A stretch of 64,000 nt of DNA from Sinohyriopsis cumingii (lineage: Eukaryota > Mollusca > Bivalvia > Unionida > Unionidae). Each line of letters opens with the position of its first letter. The stretch's first letter is position 1. Positions 23,411 to 38,404 of this stretch are shown here, in pieces. Made by a program: the position numbers and the translations under genes. The DNA lies in assembly GCA_028554795.2 (NCBI GenBank), contig CM068831.1, forward strand, positions 64,384,982 through 64,448,981, written 5' to 3'. Under the pieces are notes generated by a model. The model was not told where the DNA came from and ran no database searches. It saw only the letters and a list, made by a program, of their open reading frames with translations.

Positions 23411-24507
23411 TCATGGTAGCTTATAACTTTTCCGTACTGACTAATTTTAAGATCAACCAGTAACAGCATTGTCTCCAAAATTGTATAATCCTGTCTGTTT
23501 TACAGGCTTCCACATATCAAGAAACTCTGTGCATATGTTGCTTTATTTCTTATTAATTGGTCACTATAAAGGAGGCTGTACTTTAGGCATGACATTGTTT
23601 TTTAAATGCATTACCAGTAAACGGTAATAATATATGGTACATGTATATTAGAAGTAACACTGAAGAAACTATAGCCATTAAAATATTAAAATATTAAATT
23701 AAAATAAATAATTTAAAATAAAAATAAAAATTAAATTAAAATAAAATTTTTGAAATGATATTAACATAGAAGTTTATAAAAGTTTATGATTAAAATTTAC
23801 ATGAACCTTATGCATGCAGCATTCGTGCAACAAGTTTTATCAATTTGCATAATAATTAAATAGTTATTCTTTTGTAGTTTCTATTTCTGTCCACATTTCA
23901 TCTTTTTTCATAAGCCAAACTTTTAGTCTTTTATCTTCCAATATATATAAAACCTAGTACCAAAATAATAACTTTGTATTTTATAAGAATATCTAGTTTG
24001 AATGAATTATTAATGTCAGGTAGTTTCATAATTCCATTCCAGTTTCCATCTGCACATTATTTCTGGTGCGTCTACATTTTTAATAAAAACGAAGATGGAA
24101 GCTTCATGGTAATATATGGTTTTGTAAAGTTCCTTGAAAAATTGTGAAAACAAAATATTTTACAAGAATCATAGAGACATGATCCTGGGATAATTCAGAA
24201 AGAAGAAAAGAAATTGATTCCATTGCTGTCTTTCTTTCGATATATGTTTCAACACTACAAGGACTTCCATATTTGTAAAGTGGTATGTGATGAGCCCTTA
24301 GAAAGATAAACGGTCCACATCTCCAAATAGATCAAACAAATCAACATGGAACGTGTATCAACAATTAGCATCTCTTGATACTTTAAGTTTGGGTCTGTAT
24401 GAAGTGTTACAACTTTATAGTGTTAAACTAAGTAACAGAAACAAGCGAAACCGTAAAGTTTAAGAAAATCTAACTTTGTGCACCAACAACAGATTTATTA
24501 TGTCAAG

Positions 24508-24556
24508 TAAATTCTTCTTCTTCTTCTTCTTCTTCTTATTATTATTATTATTATTA
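24508..24556. repeat. (TTC)n(TTA)n compound microsatellite
   Basis: Seven or eight TTC units followed by TTA units. Confidence 0.9.
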
Positions 24557-25071
24557 CTATGTTGTTGTTGTTGAACATGATATTTGTGCTGCTGGTGTCT
24601 TTAATTTATTATCTTGATATTGTTTTATTGTGGTGCTGTACACACCTACAAGCACTTCTCCGCATTTTTCTGACATGACTGGAGGCGCCACCAGTTACTG
24701 GTCTAAGTGGTGCTAAATAGTGATGGTGATTGTAATGTCTTGTTATTGAAGAATAACTCCAGTAGCGATCTATAACTTTTCTCATAAATTTTATTCAATA
24801 AAATATGTATATATGTCAGCAGTATCACATGCGCAGGCGCGCACTGAGACAATATATTATGAAAAGGAGAGCGATAGATGCATTCCAATCAATATGTTGT
24901 ACAGCAAGTATGACTTAGAACGAGATGAGAATAATGATAGCGTATGACATGAAATTAATATTACGTATAAATATGAGTGACAGCATCATACGTGGTAATT
25001 TTTCTAAAAGAAATTTGTTCACAGTATAAAGATTTAGTTTCTAATGATTCGACGCCAAACTATATAACAAT

Positions 25072-25296
25072 ATGTTCGGTAAAAGGACAAATAATGTCAA
25101 TACAGTTTCTGGTCTATCGATACTACGCTCTATGCCAAATTATAACTTTCTTCTTTCTAAGCCCGAAATGGAATTGTATAAAAATAGTGTGGGTCCAATC
25201 ATTTGGAACTGTCTACCTATAGATGTTAAAGAAGAACCATCAGAGCATTCCTTTCGTCACAGGAGTTTGAAATGGATACAATCTAAATGTCTATAA
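25072..25296 (+). mobile_element. CR1/Jockey-like LINE C-terminal fragment
   Basis: An open 74-codon stretch ends ELYKNSVGPIIWNCLPID, SEHSFRHRSLKWIQSKCL. The GPxxWNxLPxxxxxxxSxxxFxxxLKxxL pattern is the end of CR1-like LINE reverse transcriptase proteins. The rest of the element is absent. The downstream (GT)n and (TTA)n are compatible with LINE tail debris. Confidence 0.6.
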
Positions 25297-25992
25297 CCGG
25301 TTATGGTCAGCTTTCCCCTCTGTGTGTGTTGTGTGTGTGTGTGTGAACGAAAAAGCTTTGAATCATGCATGTTGGTGTACACAATGCTTTCTGTGCTATA
25401 TCAACACTTAATTGTTCCTGTGTATATCAATCAAACCTTTTCTGTATGATGTTTGTTTCTCAACTGTATTTTATATATTTGCCTCTACATATGTAGATAA
25501 TAAAGTGCCACAAGTGAGGTTAGTTTCGGTACTAATTGTGTTACCATCATCACATAAGACTATTATTATTATTATTATTATTATTATTACAAAATGCAAA
25601 GAGAAATTAACATTGAACCAAAGGTGGAACACAAAGAGAAACGCGTGAAATTAATATGTAAATCTCAGGTGTAGATATGAGTTACGCGATCAGTGAAGTA
25701 TGCAATAATAATAATAATAATAATAAATTATCTTTAACGAGGATAACACATTTGGTCATGGCTGACCCATCTGCCGTGTGGTCCTCAGTTTTTGTAATCG
25801 GCTATGTTAAAATTTTTTTTAAATATTTAAAACAAAATAAGAAAGAAAGAAAATACACAAAATAAAAATATAAGATCATGCACATAACCAGGTATCGTCG
25901 CACACTCATTCTGACTATGTGTGACTATACTGGGAAACATACAACTATGAACAATATTCAATACACAGGTACATACATTTCAGCACAAGTCT

Positions 25993-26094
<102 letters not shown>

Positions 26095-26142
26095 CAATCA
26101 TGGATATGATTATAAAGTTTTCTATTCAGAGCTTTTAGTATG

Positions 26143-26940
26143 TCATTCCAGCTGGTCTAGAAAGAATTTCTTTAATGATATTTTAAAAGAAGCAAGGGAA
26201 GTTGAATTACGTATCCTCATTGATAAGGAATTCCATACAGTAGGTGCTGATACAAAAAATGAGCTTTTGTAATGATTGGTTTTCGACCGAGGAATCTGGA
26301 GATCGTTGTTAGTCGTCGATCGGAGATTACGATCAGTATTCGATGATCTTAGTTCAATTACGTTAGAGATATAATCTGGAGAAAGACCGTTGAAAAACTT
26401 ATATGTCATGATTCTTTTAAAATAAAGAATACATTTTTGAATAGGTAGCCATTTCATACGTGAAAACAAAACATTTGAGGGAGTCATAACAGAAAGTTTC
26501 AGTATTATTTGGGCTGCCCTTTTCTGGAGCCTATCAATTCTGGACAGATTATAATTTGATGTGTTTCCCTATATGGTACTTCAAGTGATTGTGGAGGTAG
26601 AAATTTCGAAAGCAATTGTAACAGTAATTCTTTTGACTATCATTGCACATAGGTTATCGATATGCGCATTCCAGCTGAGGTGTTGATCAATGTAGATACT
26701 AAGAAGTTTCTGATTTTTGACAATAGATACATCTAAGCCATTTTGAGTTAGAAGTAAATCCATGTTAGTAGATAGATGCTGCTTTTTTCCAATTGTCATA
26801 CATTTCGTTTTAGAGATGTTAATATGCATTTTGTTTCGATGACACCAAACTGATATATTGCTGAGGTCGATTTGAAGTTTATTTTTAATGGAGTCTAGAG
26901 ATTTACCAGATAAATGCAATGTAGAATCATTGAATGAACG
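26143..26940 (-). mobile_element. CR1/Jockey-like LINE reverse transcriptase fragment
   Basis: The minus-strand piece 26919-26581 reads ISVWCHRNKMHINISKTKCM and LSWNAHIDNLC, the thumb/connector of CR1-like RTs (the NKLxLNxxKTKxM and LxWxxHI motifs). Piece 26487-26143 continues LPIQKCILYFKRIMTYKFFN, SFFVSAPTVWNSL and a SLASFKISLKKFF terminus. The two are separated by a frame change and a short gap. The 5' portion is truncated, which is typical of dead-on-arrival LINE copies. Confidence 0.8.
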
Positions 26941-27544
26941 ATGGGATATATAATATGAGGGCGATTATTAACTGGGAAGGTAAGGTACAGTGTGAAAGAG
27001 GTAAAGTATGTGGTGGGGAATTATGATTTGTTATAGGCTGCTATCAATTACTAGTTCGAAGTTATATATGAAATAGAATATTCCAGGTGAGCACCATTTA
27101 TCAATGAAGGGTGAACCAGACTCAGTCGGTAAAAGACGGCTTTTATTCTGCATACTAACCTGGATGGTAAAAAGGATAATAGTGCCTTACTGGATGTTTG
27201 CTTCCTTATGATAATATGAATTAATACGTTTAATCTATATGGCGTATTTGTATTAAACGCATACTAATTATTTATTAATTACAAGACACCAGTAAAGCTG
27301 CGGAGACATGATTGCCCTCAAACTATTTTTCTCATTGATCTTAAACCCTGTGAGGGCATAACATCAACCAGCTGTTGATGTAAATCAGTTCTAGTCCAGT
27401 GTATAATGTCTGATTAATTTCTTTGTCAAGAACAGCTGAGTGATATTTAAAGCTAATTAGAATTAGGCTAACGTTACATCTCGAATCCTGCGTATGTTAA
27501 CATTTAAAATGAAACGTGACCTGGTTCTGTCTCTCATGTGGGTT

Positions 27545-27850
27545 TCACAGTCTTCCCAAACGTGTGAAATATCAAGTTTGCTTGATAGATGCTGATTTGC
27601 TTTCATCAAGAGTCAAGTATCAGGGTTTTTAAAAAATCACTCGGACAAGCTCTGATACTGTGGTAGGCATGAGCATTAAATGTCTATAGTTTTCCGATTT
27701 CTTCAGTTTCTTTAATCTTGCCATTTTCTGCTGCAAGTTTTCTGGTGCCGGTGGCAAAGTAGCTAGTAATTTTCTTCCCATCAGTAATTCAGCAGGGCAG
27801 TATCCATTCAGTAATGATGTTGCACGATAATGTCAAAATAGTTTTGTGAG
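27545..27850 (-). mobile_element. Ty3/Gypsy LTR retrotransposon integrase C-terminal fragment
   Basis: Allowing for frame changes, the minus strand reads like the end of a Gypsy integrase: a DPYKALLAYRATP-like start near 27845, then NGYCPAELLMGRKLLATLPP, then a KMARLKKLKKSENYRHL-type stretch. The frame is broken by TAA near 27624. No LTRs are recognised. Confidence 0.6.
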
Positions 27851-27898
27851 GATCGTCTGTCTTTTTTCAGCATTCTTCTCATTATTTGTATATGTGTT

Positions 27899-27913
27899 GT
27901 ATACATACATACA

Positions 27914-27942
<29 letters not shown>
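27899..27942. repeat. (ATAC)n microsatellite
   Basis: Eleven ATAC units. Confidence 0.95.
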
Positions 27943-27945
<3 letters not shown>

Positions 27946-28568
27946 GAGTGTGTTGATTTCTTTCAATACCAACTTGTTTACAAGGAACAATTTGCCATAA
28001 TTTAATAAATAAGAAAAATATAATTAACAGGGCTAGGAATTAACCTTTCATTATTAAGTGAAGGATAATATTTATGAATTTCTTATGTATGCGATTTACT
28101 GTATGCAGTTGACCAACAATCTTTCTTATACAGTTTAAATCCTTTGTGTCCATGTCTAATTATGCATAATTTCAGCATCAAGACCCGACTAACTATAAAA
28201 ATAGGAAGAATCTTAGTAAAACAAATCAAAAGTCGCCGAGGCCTTTACTCTGTGCATTGTATCAGACAACTCTACAATTTGTCCGCATCTGTACATTATG
28301 ACTTAGGGTTAGACAGCATTTACACAAGATAGTTCAATATGTACCTTTGTGTAACTGTCTTCAGGAACTTTATTCATTATGTAAAGCATTTATATGCTGG
28401 TCTCCTCAATCGTCGAAAGTCGATGCCATTTTGTTCACTACAGTAACTCAGAGTTACCTACAGATTCCCCACTTCCAAGACCTCACGTTTCTAGCCATGA
28501 ACACTCCGTTTTTGACACTTTGTCTACACTATTCTACGTATTTACTATCCGATTTGATAGACATGACG

Positions 28569-28569
<1 letters not shown>

Positions 28570-28611
<42 letters not shown>

Positions 28612-28660
28612 CGCACACACACATGCACACATGCATACATACATACATACATACATACAT
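28570..28660. repeat. (AC)n plus (ATAC)n compound microsatellite
   Basis: An AC run, a GCGCACACACACATGCACACATG transition by composition, and then ATAC units. Confidence 0.9.
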
Positions 28661-29771
28661 TATTACGACTCCGTCGTTTTAAATATGTAATAGAAAAGTG
28701 TGAGAAGCAACAGACTATGAAAAATTCAACAAAGATTATATTTCCGTAGATTACAAAGTGAAAATAAAGAGAAAGAAATTATGGTATTGCGAATTAAATC
28801 GCAAACTAATCATATAATTGCAGACAAAAGTTCCGACGATAAAAGGTATGAATAAGCTGAAAGGGTTGATGTGCCTGCGATGGCTCGTAAAGTGTTGTTT
28901 TGTCAACAGTCTTTTGTTGGATTGCAATAATACAATCCGAGATTATATCCTTTTTTGTATTTCACTATAAATCCAAGTCTCTATTTCCAAGAATGTTATC
29001 AGAGCACGTTTGTATTTCCAGAGAAGAAGTAATTGGAATAACTAAAATTCCAGCCCATATGAACTACTGGTCACAACAATAATACAGACTAATTCTACTA
29101 AGATTTTAAATCACAAATTAATAATTTTTCCAGTGACAATATTATATAGTCCACTACTTGACCTCCGGTCACAATTAGCATTTTGTCATACAGACCCTTA
29201 CAGAAGGCTCCTAATGTTTACAAAATAAAATCTTAGTTGTAATTATTTATAACTATATTTATAACTGTTTCTAAAATTATAATACAAAATGTAGTAAACA
29301 ACAGGAAAACTTGGCAATTTATGGGGAATTTCCAATAACCTAGACCCAGACCCAAATAAACATGTATACTTCTACTGATAGTGATTTTAATATCAACCCC
29401 ATACACATAGAGAATATTTTAGTCATGTATTAGTTGCTCACAGTCTTTAAAAAAAATCAGTAATTAAAGTCGAATATAAAATGAACTTGAATTTTTACAG
29501 GGATAAGTCCAACATACAATATTACATTACAATAGTATAAAGTGAAATAATTTTTTTAAAACAAAACTAACAAGCAAACAATGCAAATTTAAACATACAT
29601 ACATTCATACACACATGCATGCACACATACACATACACAAACACACGTATTCCTCATTGTGACAACCAGTTCACTGATATTACAGAACAGAAAACGATTC
29701 ATACAAGCAGCTTACACGCAAGTACTTTTTATGGCGTTCGATAAATATTACCAATTTTGTTCTTAATTCAG
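28661..29771 (+). other. upstream part of the HECT gene, first exon(s) not located
   Basis: The first recognised coding exon starts with two bases of a split codon, so an upstream exon with the start codon in phase 1 must exist. I could not identify it here or further left. Confidence 0.5.
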
Positions 29772-29938
29772 ACACGAGTACAAACCTTGATGATGCCATA
29801 TCTATCTTGAGGAGGGTCGCAGACCAGATTTCCTCCACCTTATCATCTCTTAGATCCTCTGCATCTGGTTCATCTGCGAGTCAGACATCATCTTCATCGG
29901 TATCGGAGGAACACAGGCGCTTGTTTAGTTTTACAATG
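29772..29938 (+). CDS. HECT gene exon A: N-terminal helix
   Basis: Acceptor TTAATTCAG|ACACG, donor ACAATG|GTATAT. Encodes TNLDDAISILRRVADQISS, then a long Ser-rich run and EEHRRLF. Such a predicted helix opens many fish G2E3-like proteins. It starts with two nucleotides of a split codon. Confidence 0.75.
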
Positions 29939-32900
29939 GTATATAATTTCAACAAACTTCTCCTTTTTGCACTGTTTAATTCCATGAACTACATCATTGT
30001 CATCACGGCGTTTCGTCTTTCTGTCTGTCATCCTGAGTTGTTGATGCCACAAAGATTTTAAAATTGAATTTTAACTTAATTTTATGCAACTGTCCCATTT
30101 AATCAATTTAATTAAGTTTAGTGGATTCAACAGCCACTAAGCTGAATTAAATGCTATGCGAAAAACAATGAAACTATTAACACCAACTAACTTATAGTTT
30201 TGCCTTTCCGTAACTTGCTAATGTCCTATTGCTAATGTGTAAAAATATAATATCCGCTAAACTTTAATTAAACGTTATGATTCATAAAGTGTGTTTCCGT
30301 ACATATAAGCCCTATAACATTCATAGAAGCCTAGTGTATCAAATAGGTCTTCTTTCAATAGAAGAGTAAATGAATATCACCATGAAATGTTATTGATTTC
30401 CCCCAAAATATAATGACCCAGGCATCATCTTTTGTTATATGAGAAAAACCCACATCTTTTTTCTCTACATTTAGACTTGTCACATGTTCTTTTTGTTTTG
30501 CACAGAGATTAAATCCATATAGGTCAAGAACTGGTAGGACTGATAACAATTTGGTCAGGATTGATGGGAGAAGAAAAGGTACCCTTCATTATCACTATAT
30601 ATCACTATTTTATATAGTTGCTTTATTTCTGGGTTTGTTTTTTTTGGCCATATTAAGCACTCAAGACATCACTTATGAATGGAAAAATACATGTCATACA
30701 ATGCATCTAATAGAACGTGTACACACAGACACACAAATACTCTCACACAAATAGGTTATCCCATATATATAGTCAATATATAGCCTTTATTGTCTTGATT
30801 TGACACCAGCACCACAACACTTCAACATTCAAGTTAACCACTAGAACAAGGCACAATGTTTGTTTCTTTTTAAATATTCTGTACTAGTATTATTTTGAAT
30901 ATAAAATAAATACACAACTATTGTATTGACTGTCTGCGTGATGTGTGTCTGTCTTACGATGCACAAATGTTAATATGTGTTTGTTTCTCCCCTCTTATGT
31001 TGTTGTTGTTTTTGTTCTGCTATGTCTTTTCTTTAGTGTGTTTGACGATTCACATTTTTACATTATTCGATTTTGATGAAATGCCTACATTTAAAATTTA
31101 CAAAATGGAATTTATCACATTTTTTCACACAATTGCAACAGAGAATATGAAACCTAAGTATGATTTATAAATACATGCATATTTATTTCTTACTTCAATT
31201 TTTGTCCAACAGGAACGTGTGGGCATCCATGTCTCACAAACACATACCTAGCTGCTTCACTCATGCAACATAAACTTATATAAAGTTTTAGGAAATATTG
31301 CTTATTTTTATGTCCTGATTCTAGTCACCAAAACAAGTAAACTGCGGTGATACATATTTCTATTTTAGGTCGCACTATGACTCGATCTTTTGTTTGTCTG
31401 AGTTCCAATACTTCTACTACTATTCCACCTCTGGAAGAAAGGAGAATCCTACGTAAAAATGGCCTTGGGGAAAAGAAAGTTAGTATTCCTGCTGATGCTT
31501 TGCATGACCAAGTGAGACAGGCCATACTAAGGTAATTATGTTTTCCAAAAGGTAATGAAAAGTGATCGGCAAATTTTTTAAATGAAGGAAACGAGTGAAG
31601 TGCATGCGAATAAATGCTTGTATGTTACGTTCTAAATCTTAAGAGAATGAACTGTAAAAAAAAAAAAAAAAAAAAAGCAACAGCAGGTAGGCACTATGCA
31701 ACTCGGTTTCCGCCTCTAGGTTGCTCATCTAGTTACAGTTGAAGTCATAATAGACAAGATACACCATCGCTTGTTGATGTGAGTTATATCTACTGTTTTT
31801 CTTGATGCAAATGTCTCTTTCAAATTGTATCTCTATGCGCACTTCTATTTCATAATATACAGATTTGTTGAGTCATAGAAATTAAGAATATTCCATCTGG
31901 AAATGTTTTTCTCTAATGTTTACTTAGAACATTGTTTCTTGGTAATCAAACAATTAAGTACTAATTGATAAACCATCAAGCTTATGTGTGAGTGGGAGTG
32001 GCGGAAGTTAATATTTGTTGGACCATAACTTATGCTTAAGCTCCTATTGCATTTTTAAATAGAATATTCCACAAAATAAAAGTTCAGAAACACTACGTAA
32101 AATTTGAAATGTACAGATTTAGTAGATATTGTCTATTTTATTTATAGACTTAACTGTATCCCTTTTTGCGATTAGTTTTAATACTGTACTTGTAAAACCA
32201 GGTGTTTTTCTTAACGTTTATGCGGACAAGTAAGATTTGGTTGAACAAGCTATGTCCTACGGTTTACTTGTCAAAATCAAGTAAAAGTATAAACCAAATT
32301 TTAAATACGTTCACAAAACAATATTATCTGAATAAAAACAATTGAATGATATTCAAGAAATTACTGAAATATAAGACTCAATGACGATTCCTCTCAATAC
32401 TCAACATCATCCATTCAATATTTCCAGCTTGAACCAACCTTCTAAATAAATTTAACCATATCTTTATTCCTGAAATCCTAACGCCAAACAAACACATTAC
32501 ATAATTGTTTTAAAATTGAGTTTAAAAGTGAATATTGATATAAAACTGTTATCCGTACTCGAAAATAAAAAAATGTAATATTCATTATCTGTTTTCCAGC
32601 TCTTTTCCGGCTTTAGATCAGTGTGGTGGTTTTGAGCTGTTAACGCTAAAAAGCAACTCCAAAAAAGTTTTAACCACAGTAAGTCACGGAAGATGCAGTG
32701 CAGAAGACGTTAGGGAGTTCGGTACAGGTCGCATATACATCAGGCCGATTCAGAAGAGTATCGCTATAATTGACATAGAAGACTCCTTTGAAGAGCAAGA
32801 AAAGTGTTTGTCTTGTTCAAGCATGGTACCTATAAAGGACCTGAGAGAACACATGCAAACTTGTCAGGTAAGGTAGTCTGATTATCAGTTAATTGTATCA

Positions 32901-35900
32901 GGTATTTTGCTCATGTTAAAGCTTTAACATTAATCCAACAGTATGTTACCTCCGTTTATATACAATTCATGTATATTAGACAAAGGTGCAATTTCTAAGG
33001 GCTGTCATCTTCGCAAGGCAAGGTTCCGATATGATAACCTATCACCGCCTCGGCGTATCGGGCAGATATTTCTGTGTTTCATGTCTATGAATTTCACTGG
33101 ATGCAACGGCAAGCCACCGCATCCAGTCAAAATTAAGTTGTTCAAATGTGAACACTGTTCCTACATGATCGGGACAAGGGGAGCACACAGCTAGAATGGA
33201 CTGATAAGTAAGCAATTTTCTAGTCCCAGTCCGTGTTTGCACAATTTCCTTTCTCTCAAATACACCTGTAATGGCTTCACTCTGGTACTTAGTCGTACTT
33301 TCGAGGTTAAACATCCAAAGTATCCTTTTAGGTCAATTGCCTGCATTATTTTCGGCCAGTGTAGAATGCACCACGGTGTTGGTTCCTTGGCATTATGTAC
33401 GATGGGAGGCAGTTCAGGAAATCCAGTAGATGTCGCTAGGACAAAGCACCACTATATATGTTCGATCCGCCAAGGTGTAGATAGGATTATCATATCGGAA
33501 GCTTGGCTAGCGAAGATGAAGTGCTGTGTAAATGAAGTTTTGCTTTGCTTTTCTGTTGAGAGAATTTTTTTTATAAACTTTACTGATACCTAGACAGACT
33601 CAAAGGGTATGCATTTCGTTTGGTTAGAAAGTGCCTGTTGTTTAGATCACTAAATTTATACGGTGGTATCATGTGTGCAGAGTATTTACGTAATGTTGGG
33701 GATTGAGAGTGTTATTGATAAAAACGTACCCACACATTTTATTCATGATTTTCAGAAATCAGGAGAAGATGCAGATTTCATTGAAATTTTCAAGTAAGTT
33801 GTATGTCTTTGAACCTCGGTTTTAGATCTACTTACTCAGGACTAGATAATTTGTGTCCATCCTTCAGAAATTGATTATTTGCCTTAAATGATTCATATTT
33901 GTGTAGAGTGTGTAACTAACTCCCTGTACATTTGATAAATGATTCATATTTGTGTAGAGTATAGTATAGTTGCATGTACAACTGATATATGATTTACATT
34001 CGTACAGTTCCTGCAAACTTGATATGTGATTTACTGGAAGTAGACTGCATATAAATGTATGGAATCCACTAAACATCACAATAGAGCATCACTTTAGGGA
34101 AAAAGAAAGTGAGGCTTCATTGCAGATTGATCATGCATTATACATTGTCCCCTTTACTCAGTCCACTGGTCACTACCCATGTAAACTAACTAAATGTCCT
34201 GTTGGTGGATTTTTACGCGATGTTTTGCTTCATTGTCAATCCTATTGCATGTTACAGAGTCTGATGATGGAATTTAGTCATCCTTGATTAATAAATATGC
34301 CACTTCACAGTCATTCCAGTTGTGTCCTACATAGATTACAGTACAGTTCTTATCTAAAATATATGTCTTGTAGAATGCATATGCTTTTTATGAAACTTAC
34401 AGGACGACATAAATCTGAATCGATCTATAATCATCTGATTTGTCAAACGTTGTAAATATATTTATGTGTTTTCAGCGATGATCCAGCTAACGTTAGTGAG
34501 CAGCCTAGTGTTGTAACAACACACAACAACACCAGTACTGCAGACCCACTTCTCAACACTGGTGAAATGTACAGTAATGTACCCAAAATTCCAAATATCA
34601 GACAACAGGATACTGTCGTGGCTACGTTTCCCAGCTCTGGCACTAGCGAGCATGCTGGTATAGTAGCAATAGTACACCGTACCAGTGAAGAGCATGGCGC
34701 TGGATCAAGAAACACTGAACATCATAATGATGTAACCGGACATCCCAGCATTGGTGATCTGCATCATACTGTAATGACAAATTACAGGTCTTCTTGTTTA
34801 GTTGACAACAAGGCTGTGATTTTGGAAGAAGTGTAAGATGTTTTTAAAAAAATTTTATTTGGAAAGATCCAATTATGAGATGCCATGTTGTATGGTTGCT
34901 GTATACATTCATGCTACGAAAATTTCCTTCTTGAGGCCAATCTGTGCCTTTTCAGCGATACACTACTTTATATGAGATTGTGGAAATTCTTTTGTCTAGA
35001 TGGGTCATAATAACGCATAATAAGATGCAGGTAACTCTAATTAGTTCATTTTACATGCTGGACTATGTATTTTTGTGCCAAGTGACATGTTTATCTTTCC
35101 ATCTGCAAAAAGGTAATTATTTTCTTAATATTAAAGACTGGTTTAACACAAACACACGCACACCAATAAGCACCGATTACTAATATGTTTATCAACTAGT
35201 TAATCTTGTTGGATATATTCTGCTTTGTTATCCAAGCAAAATATATTATTTCATGTATATAGCTTGACTTCAATTACATGTTTTCAGTGGATATCTTTAT
35301 TTCCCACTGCCACGTGCATATGAATGAGTGTTTGCCCTTTGAATTGGGAAAGTTAGATACAACTGACAAATTTTAAGATTCTTAGACTCCGTTGCTTTTC
35401 TTTTCTCTTGTTTCAGTAAATACTGATGCCTTCTTAGTTTACAAAATTCCACCTGAATTCAGTAATTTAAGTACCTTGACTTGCTCTTTTTTGTTGCCAC
35501 AGCAAGGACATTCATGACCCAGTAGCTGTCTTGCGCTATTTTCAAAAATCTGTAATGACTAGAAGACAATTAGACCAAACATCATTAACAGAACCGCTGG
35601 AGGGTGAAACCCAACCCATCTATGTGTCGCGGATGAATATGTTTGCAACAGGAATGGAGGAGATCTTGGAAGCGCCAAACCTTCTGGTACCCCTTGAGGT
35701 GACATTTTATGGAGAAGAGGCTTCCGACCTAGGGGGACCAAGGAAGGAGTTCCTCACTCATATGATGCAAGAAATAATAAAAGAAGAATGGAGACTTTTT
35801 GAAATGACTGAGGAGGGTGCATACACACTGAAAGATGACTCCGTTGGACTTGAAAGGAAATACTATTTTGGTGCAGGGCTAGTTTGTGGTAAGTGTTATA

Positions 35901-37699
35901 TTTTCGTTACTTGCTGTAGATTTAATTTTTACTATGTTGGTCATAATTCGGCTATCAATGGACAACATATTTGCGATGTGAATATTAGGCAGAGCACAAT
36001 ATGCTTTCATGTTAATTTTTGTGGTAAATAGCTTTGGTCTGCAATTTGGTAAGCAATCGATAAAGCAAATCGTTTGTCGTGTAAATGAATGGTATAGGTC
36101 TTTCATTCTGTTATTGAATGAAAGTATACTCTCTCTCTCTCTCGACATATAAAGCGATCCTAACTATTTTAGCAAAAATAATTTTGACATTCTTTAACTC
36201 CTATACATCAGTTTCAGTTTACACGACATTGTTGCATGCATGGTCAATACATTGCTATTTTTGGCGTGCATTCATGTGTCACGCGTATTTCAACACTAGT
36301 AAGATGTGATTGTGATGACCCACATTTCTTGCTTAACAGGCTGTGCCTCGTTTTTGGAGTTAATAAGAGTGAAACAGAAAAATGATTCATTTGGTTTAAA
36401 TATATCTTTCATTTAATATTACACGCGCGTCGTTCTATTCTTGTTAACAATAATTTTAGGTTTGTCATTGATGCAGAACGGGCCTCTACCATGTTTCCTA
36501 ACAGAAGTTGAATTGGAAACGCTCCTGTCCCAAAACTTAACACCAGTCCAGGCACAATTTAGAGATGGCTTAAATCGGCTTGGTTTTGTTGATGTAAGCA
36601 CAAATGAGTATCTAAACTTTCCCAAACCTGCAGCCGTAACCCGGACCTATAAAACTCTTGTAACCTGTTATCATTATACACTAAAAATTTTGGCAGTGAT
36701 TTTGGGACCACAATATACAATATAGCTTGTTTGTTAAATAAGGATTGTAAACATTGTTAAGGTTATTTTAAAAGCATAAGTTTATCATGTATTAGATTAT
36801 GTGAATATCAGCTAATCTCATCAAGCTTTATAAATTTAGTACCCCTCATATTTTCCAATTCTTGAGAGGTAAACTGAAGATGCGCATAACTGGATAAGAA
36901 TCAAACTGATAATAAAGTCTTATGTGCAAATAGAAGTTATGGTACAAAGTCCCTTTTGTTATTGCAACCTTGCTAATGAAACAGTTTGGGTCAATTACAA
37001 CTTTTTATGTATTGAAATGTTACTTTTCAGTTAATGCGCCGAAAGCCGTGTATTAAATATCTCTTCAGGCCTTCTGCAAGGTCAACTCTGACACAGAGAA
37101 AATTGATCCATATCCTAAAACCAGTATTCTCAGATATCGGATCTAACAGAAGATTAAAGGAGGATGGTACATATCAAAAATTCTTAGCATACCTTAAAGA
37201 AGTTTCAGGTAAATATATAACATCTGTAAAGATAACAAGAAAGAGGTAGTTCTGATTTCATAGATTATAAATATACATTTATCAAAATGAAATATGGGGT
37301 AAATGTTTTTCGTTTGCGCCATGGTTATAATTGAACTAGTTTCTTAAAGATTATTATTAATATAATGATATTACATGTTTACTCCTGAATTACTCCATAC
37401 TATCTAAATTGTATCTGTGTTCAGTCCGTTGTACCTATGTTGTGTTAGATTAGCATGATTACTAGGACTCCACTATATACACATTTTGAGAGACGTTGGA
37501 TGCGAAAGGTTTATATAGCCTCTAAAGAGAGGTGGACATTTTCTTCTTTTACATTCACATTTCTACGACTTATTGTAAAACAATATGTTCAGTCCTTCTT
37601 TGTGGCAGCTAGCGGAATGGCCACATAAAGTTGTTATATCAAAGAAGATCATGAATTATAAGGTTTGCATAAACGATAAACACACACACACACACACAC

Positions 37700-37773
<74 letters not shown>

Positions 37774-38314
37774 TTTTCTATGTTAATACCGGTTATAACT
37801 CATTGTGTAGTATAAAAAACGTGACATTTCCATTTCAGCGAGCTTGAAGTCACATGTTCAAATATAAAATATATTGCTTTTTGTTTCACATGAAATATAT
37901 TCGGTATTAACACATGAAAACAACATTTTAATTTTATTAAATAACAAACTTGCTGTTATGTTTATTGTATGAAACCTACTCCTGAACAGAATGCTGAAAG
38001 AATCACTCTTCAACACGCAACCACCATCTCCTATTTTTGTATTCACCGCACTATGAACGGCATTCAGTATCAACGAGCGGCTATTGGCACATCAGCACAT
38101 TCAAAACTGGAATTACACTGTAATTCACTCCGATTAGTCTATATCTTTGGCCTTCTGATAAAACATTTATGACTATTTGGTATCCATTTCACTATACTGC
38201 AAGTTTTCTTTTTTAAATTTTCATTTCGTATTCTAGGGAATTAAATTAGTTGTTAAATTTTACAAAACTTGCTGGTTTTCGCGTTATTCTGTCACTTGGT
38301 TTAAGACCATAGAT

Positions 38315-38404
<90 letters not shown>

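Larger units (their letters stand above)
20861..25070. other. left interior of the giant element, mostly unassigned
   Basis: At 20925-21045 a GC-richer stretch contains GGGGGGCGCTG, a TGACGTAT word and a donor-like AAGCAAG|GGTGAGCG. It could be a promoter and noncoding first exon for the element's gene, which is speculation. Two faint tRNA-like patches lie at about 22205-22290 (minus, with a GAGTTCGAAACTC-type B box) and 22740-22790 (plus). Microsatellites are listed separately. No coding exons are recognised. Confidence 0.45.

Noticed and set aside
28394..28690. 98-codon plus ORF rich in Thr-His
   Set aside because: Its second half is (AC)n/(ATAC)n microsatellite; the first half has no recognisable domain.
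34443..34715. Minus-strand ORF opposite HECT exon F
   Set aside because: Shadow of the plus-strand exon, whose splice phases and family match are convincing.
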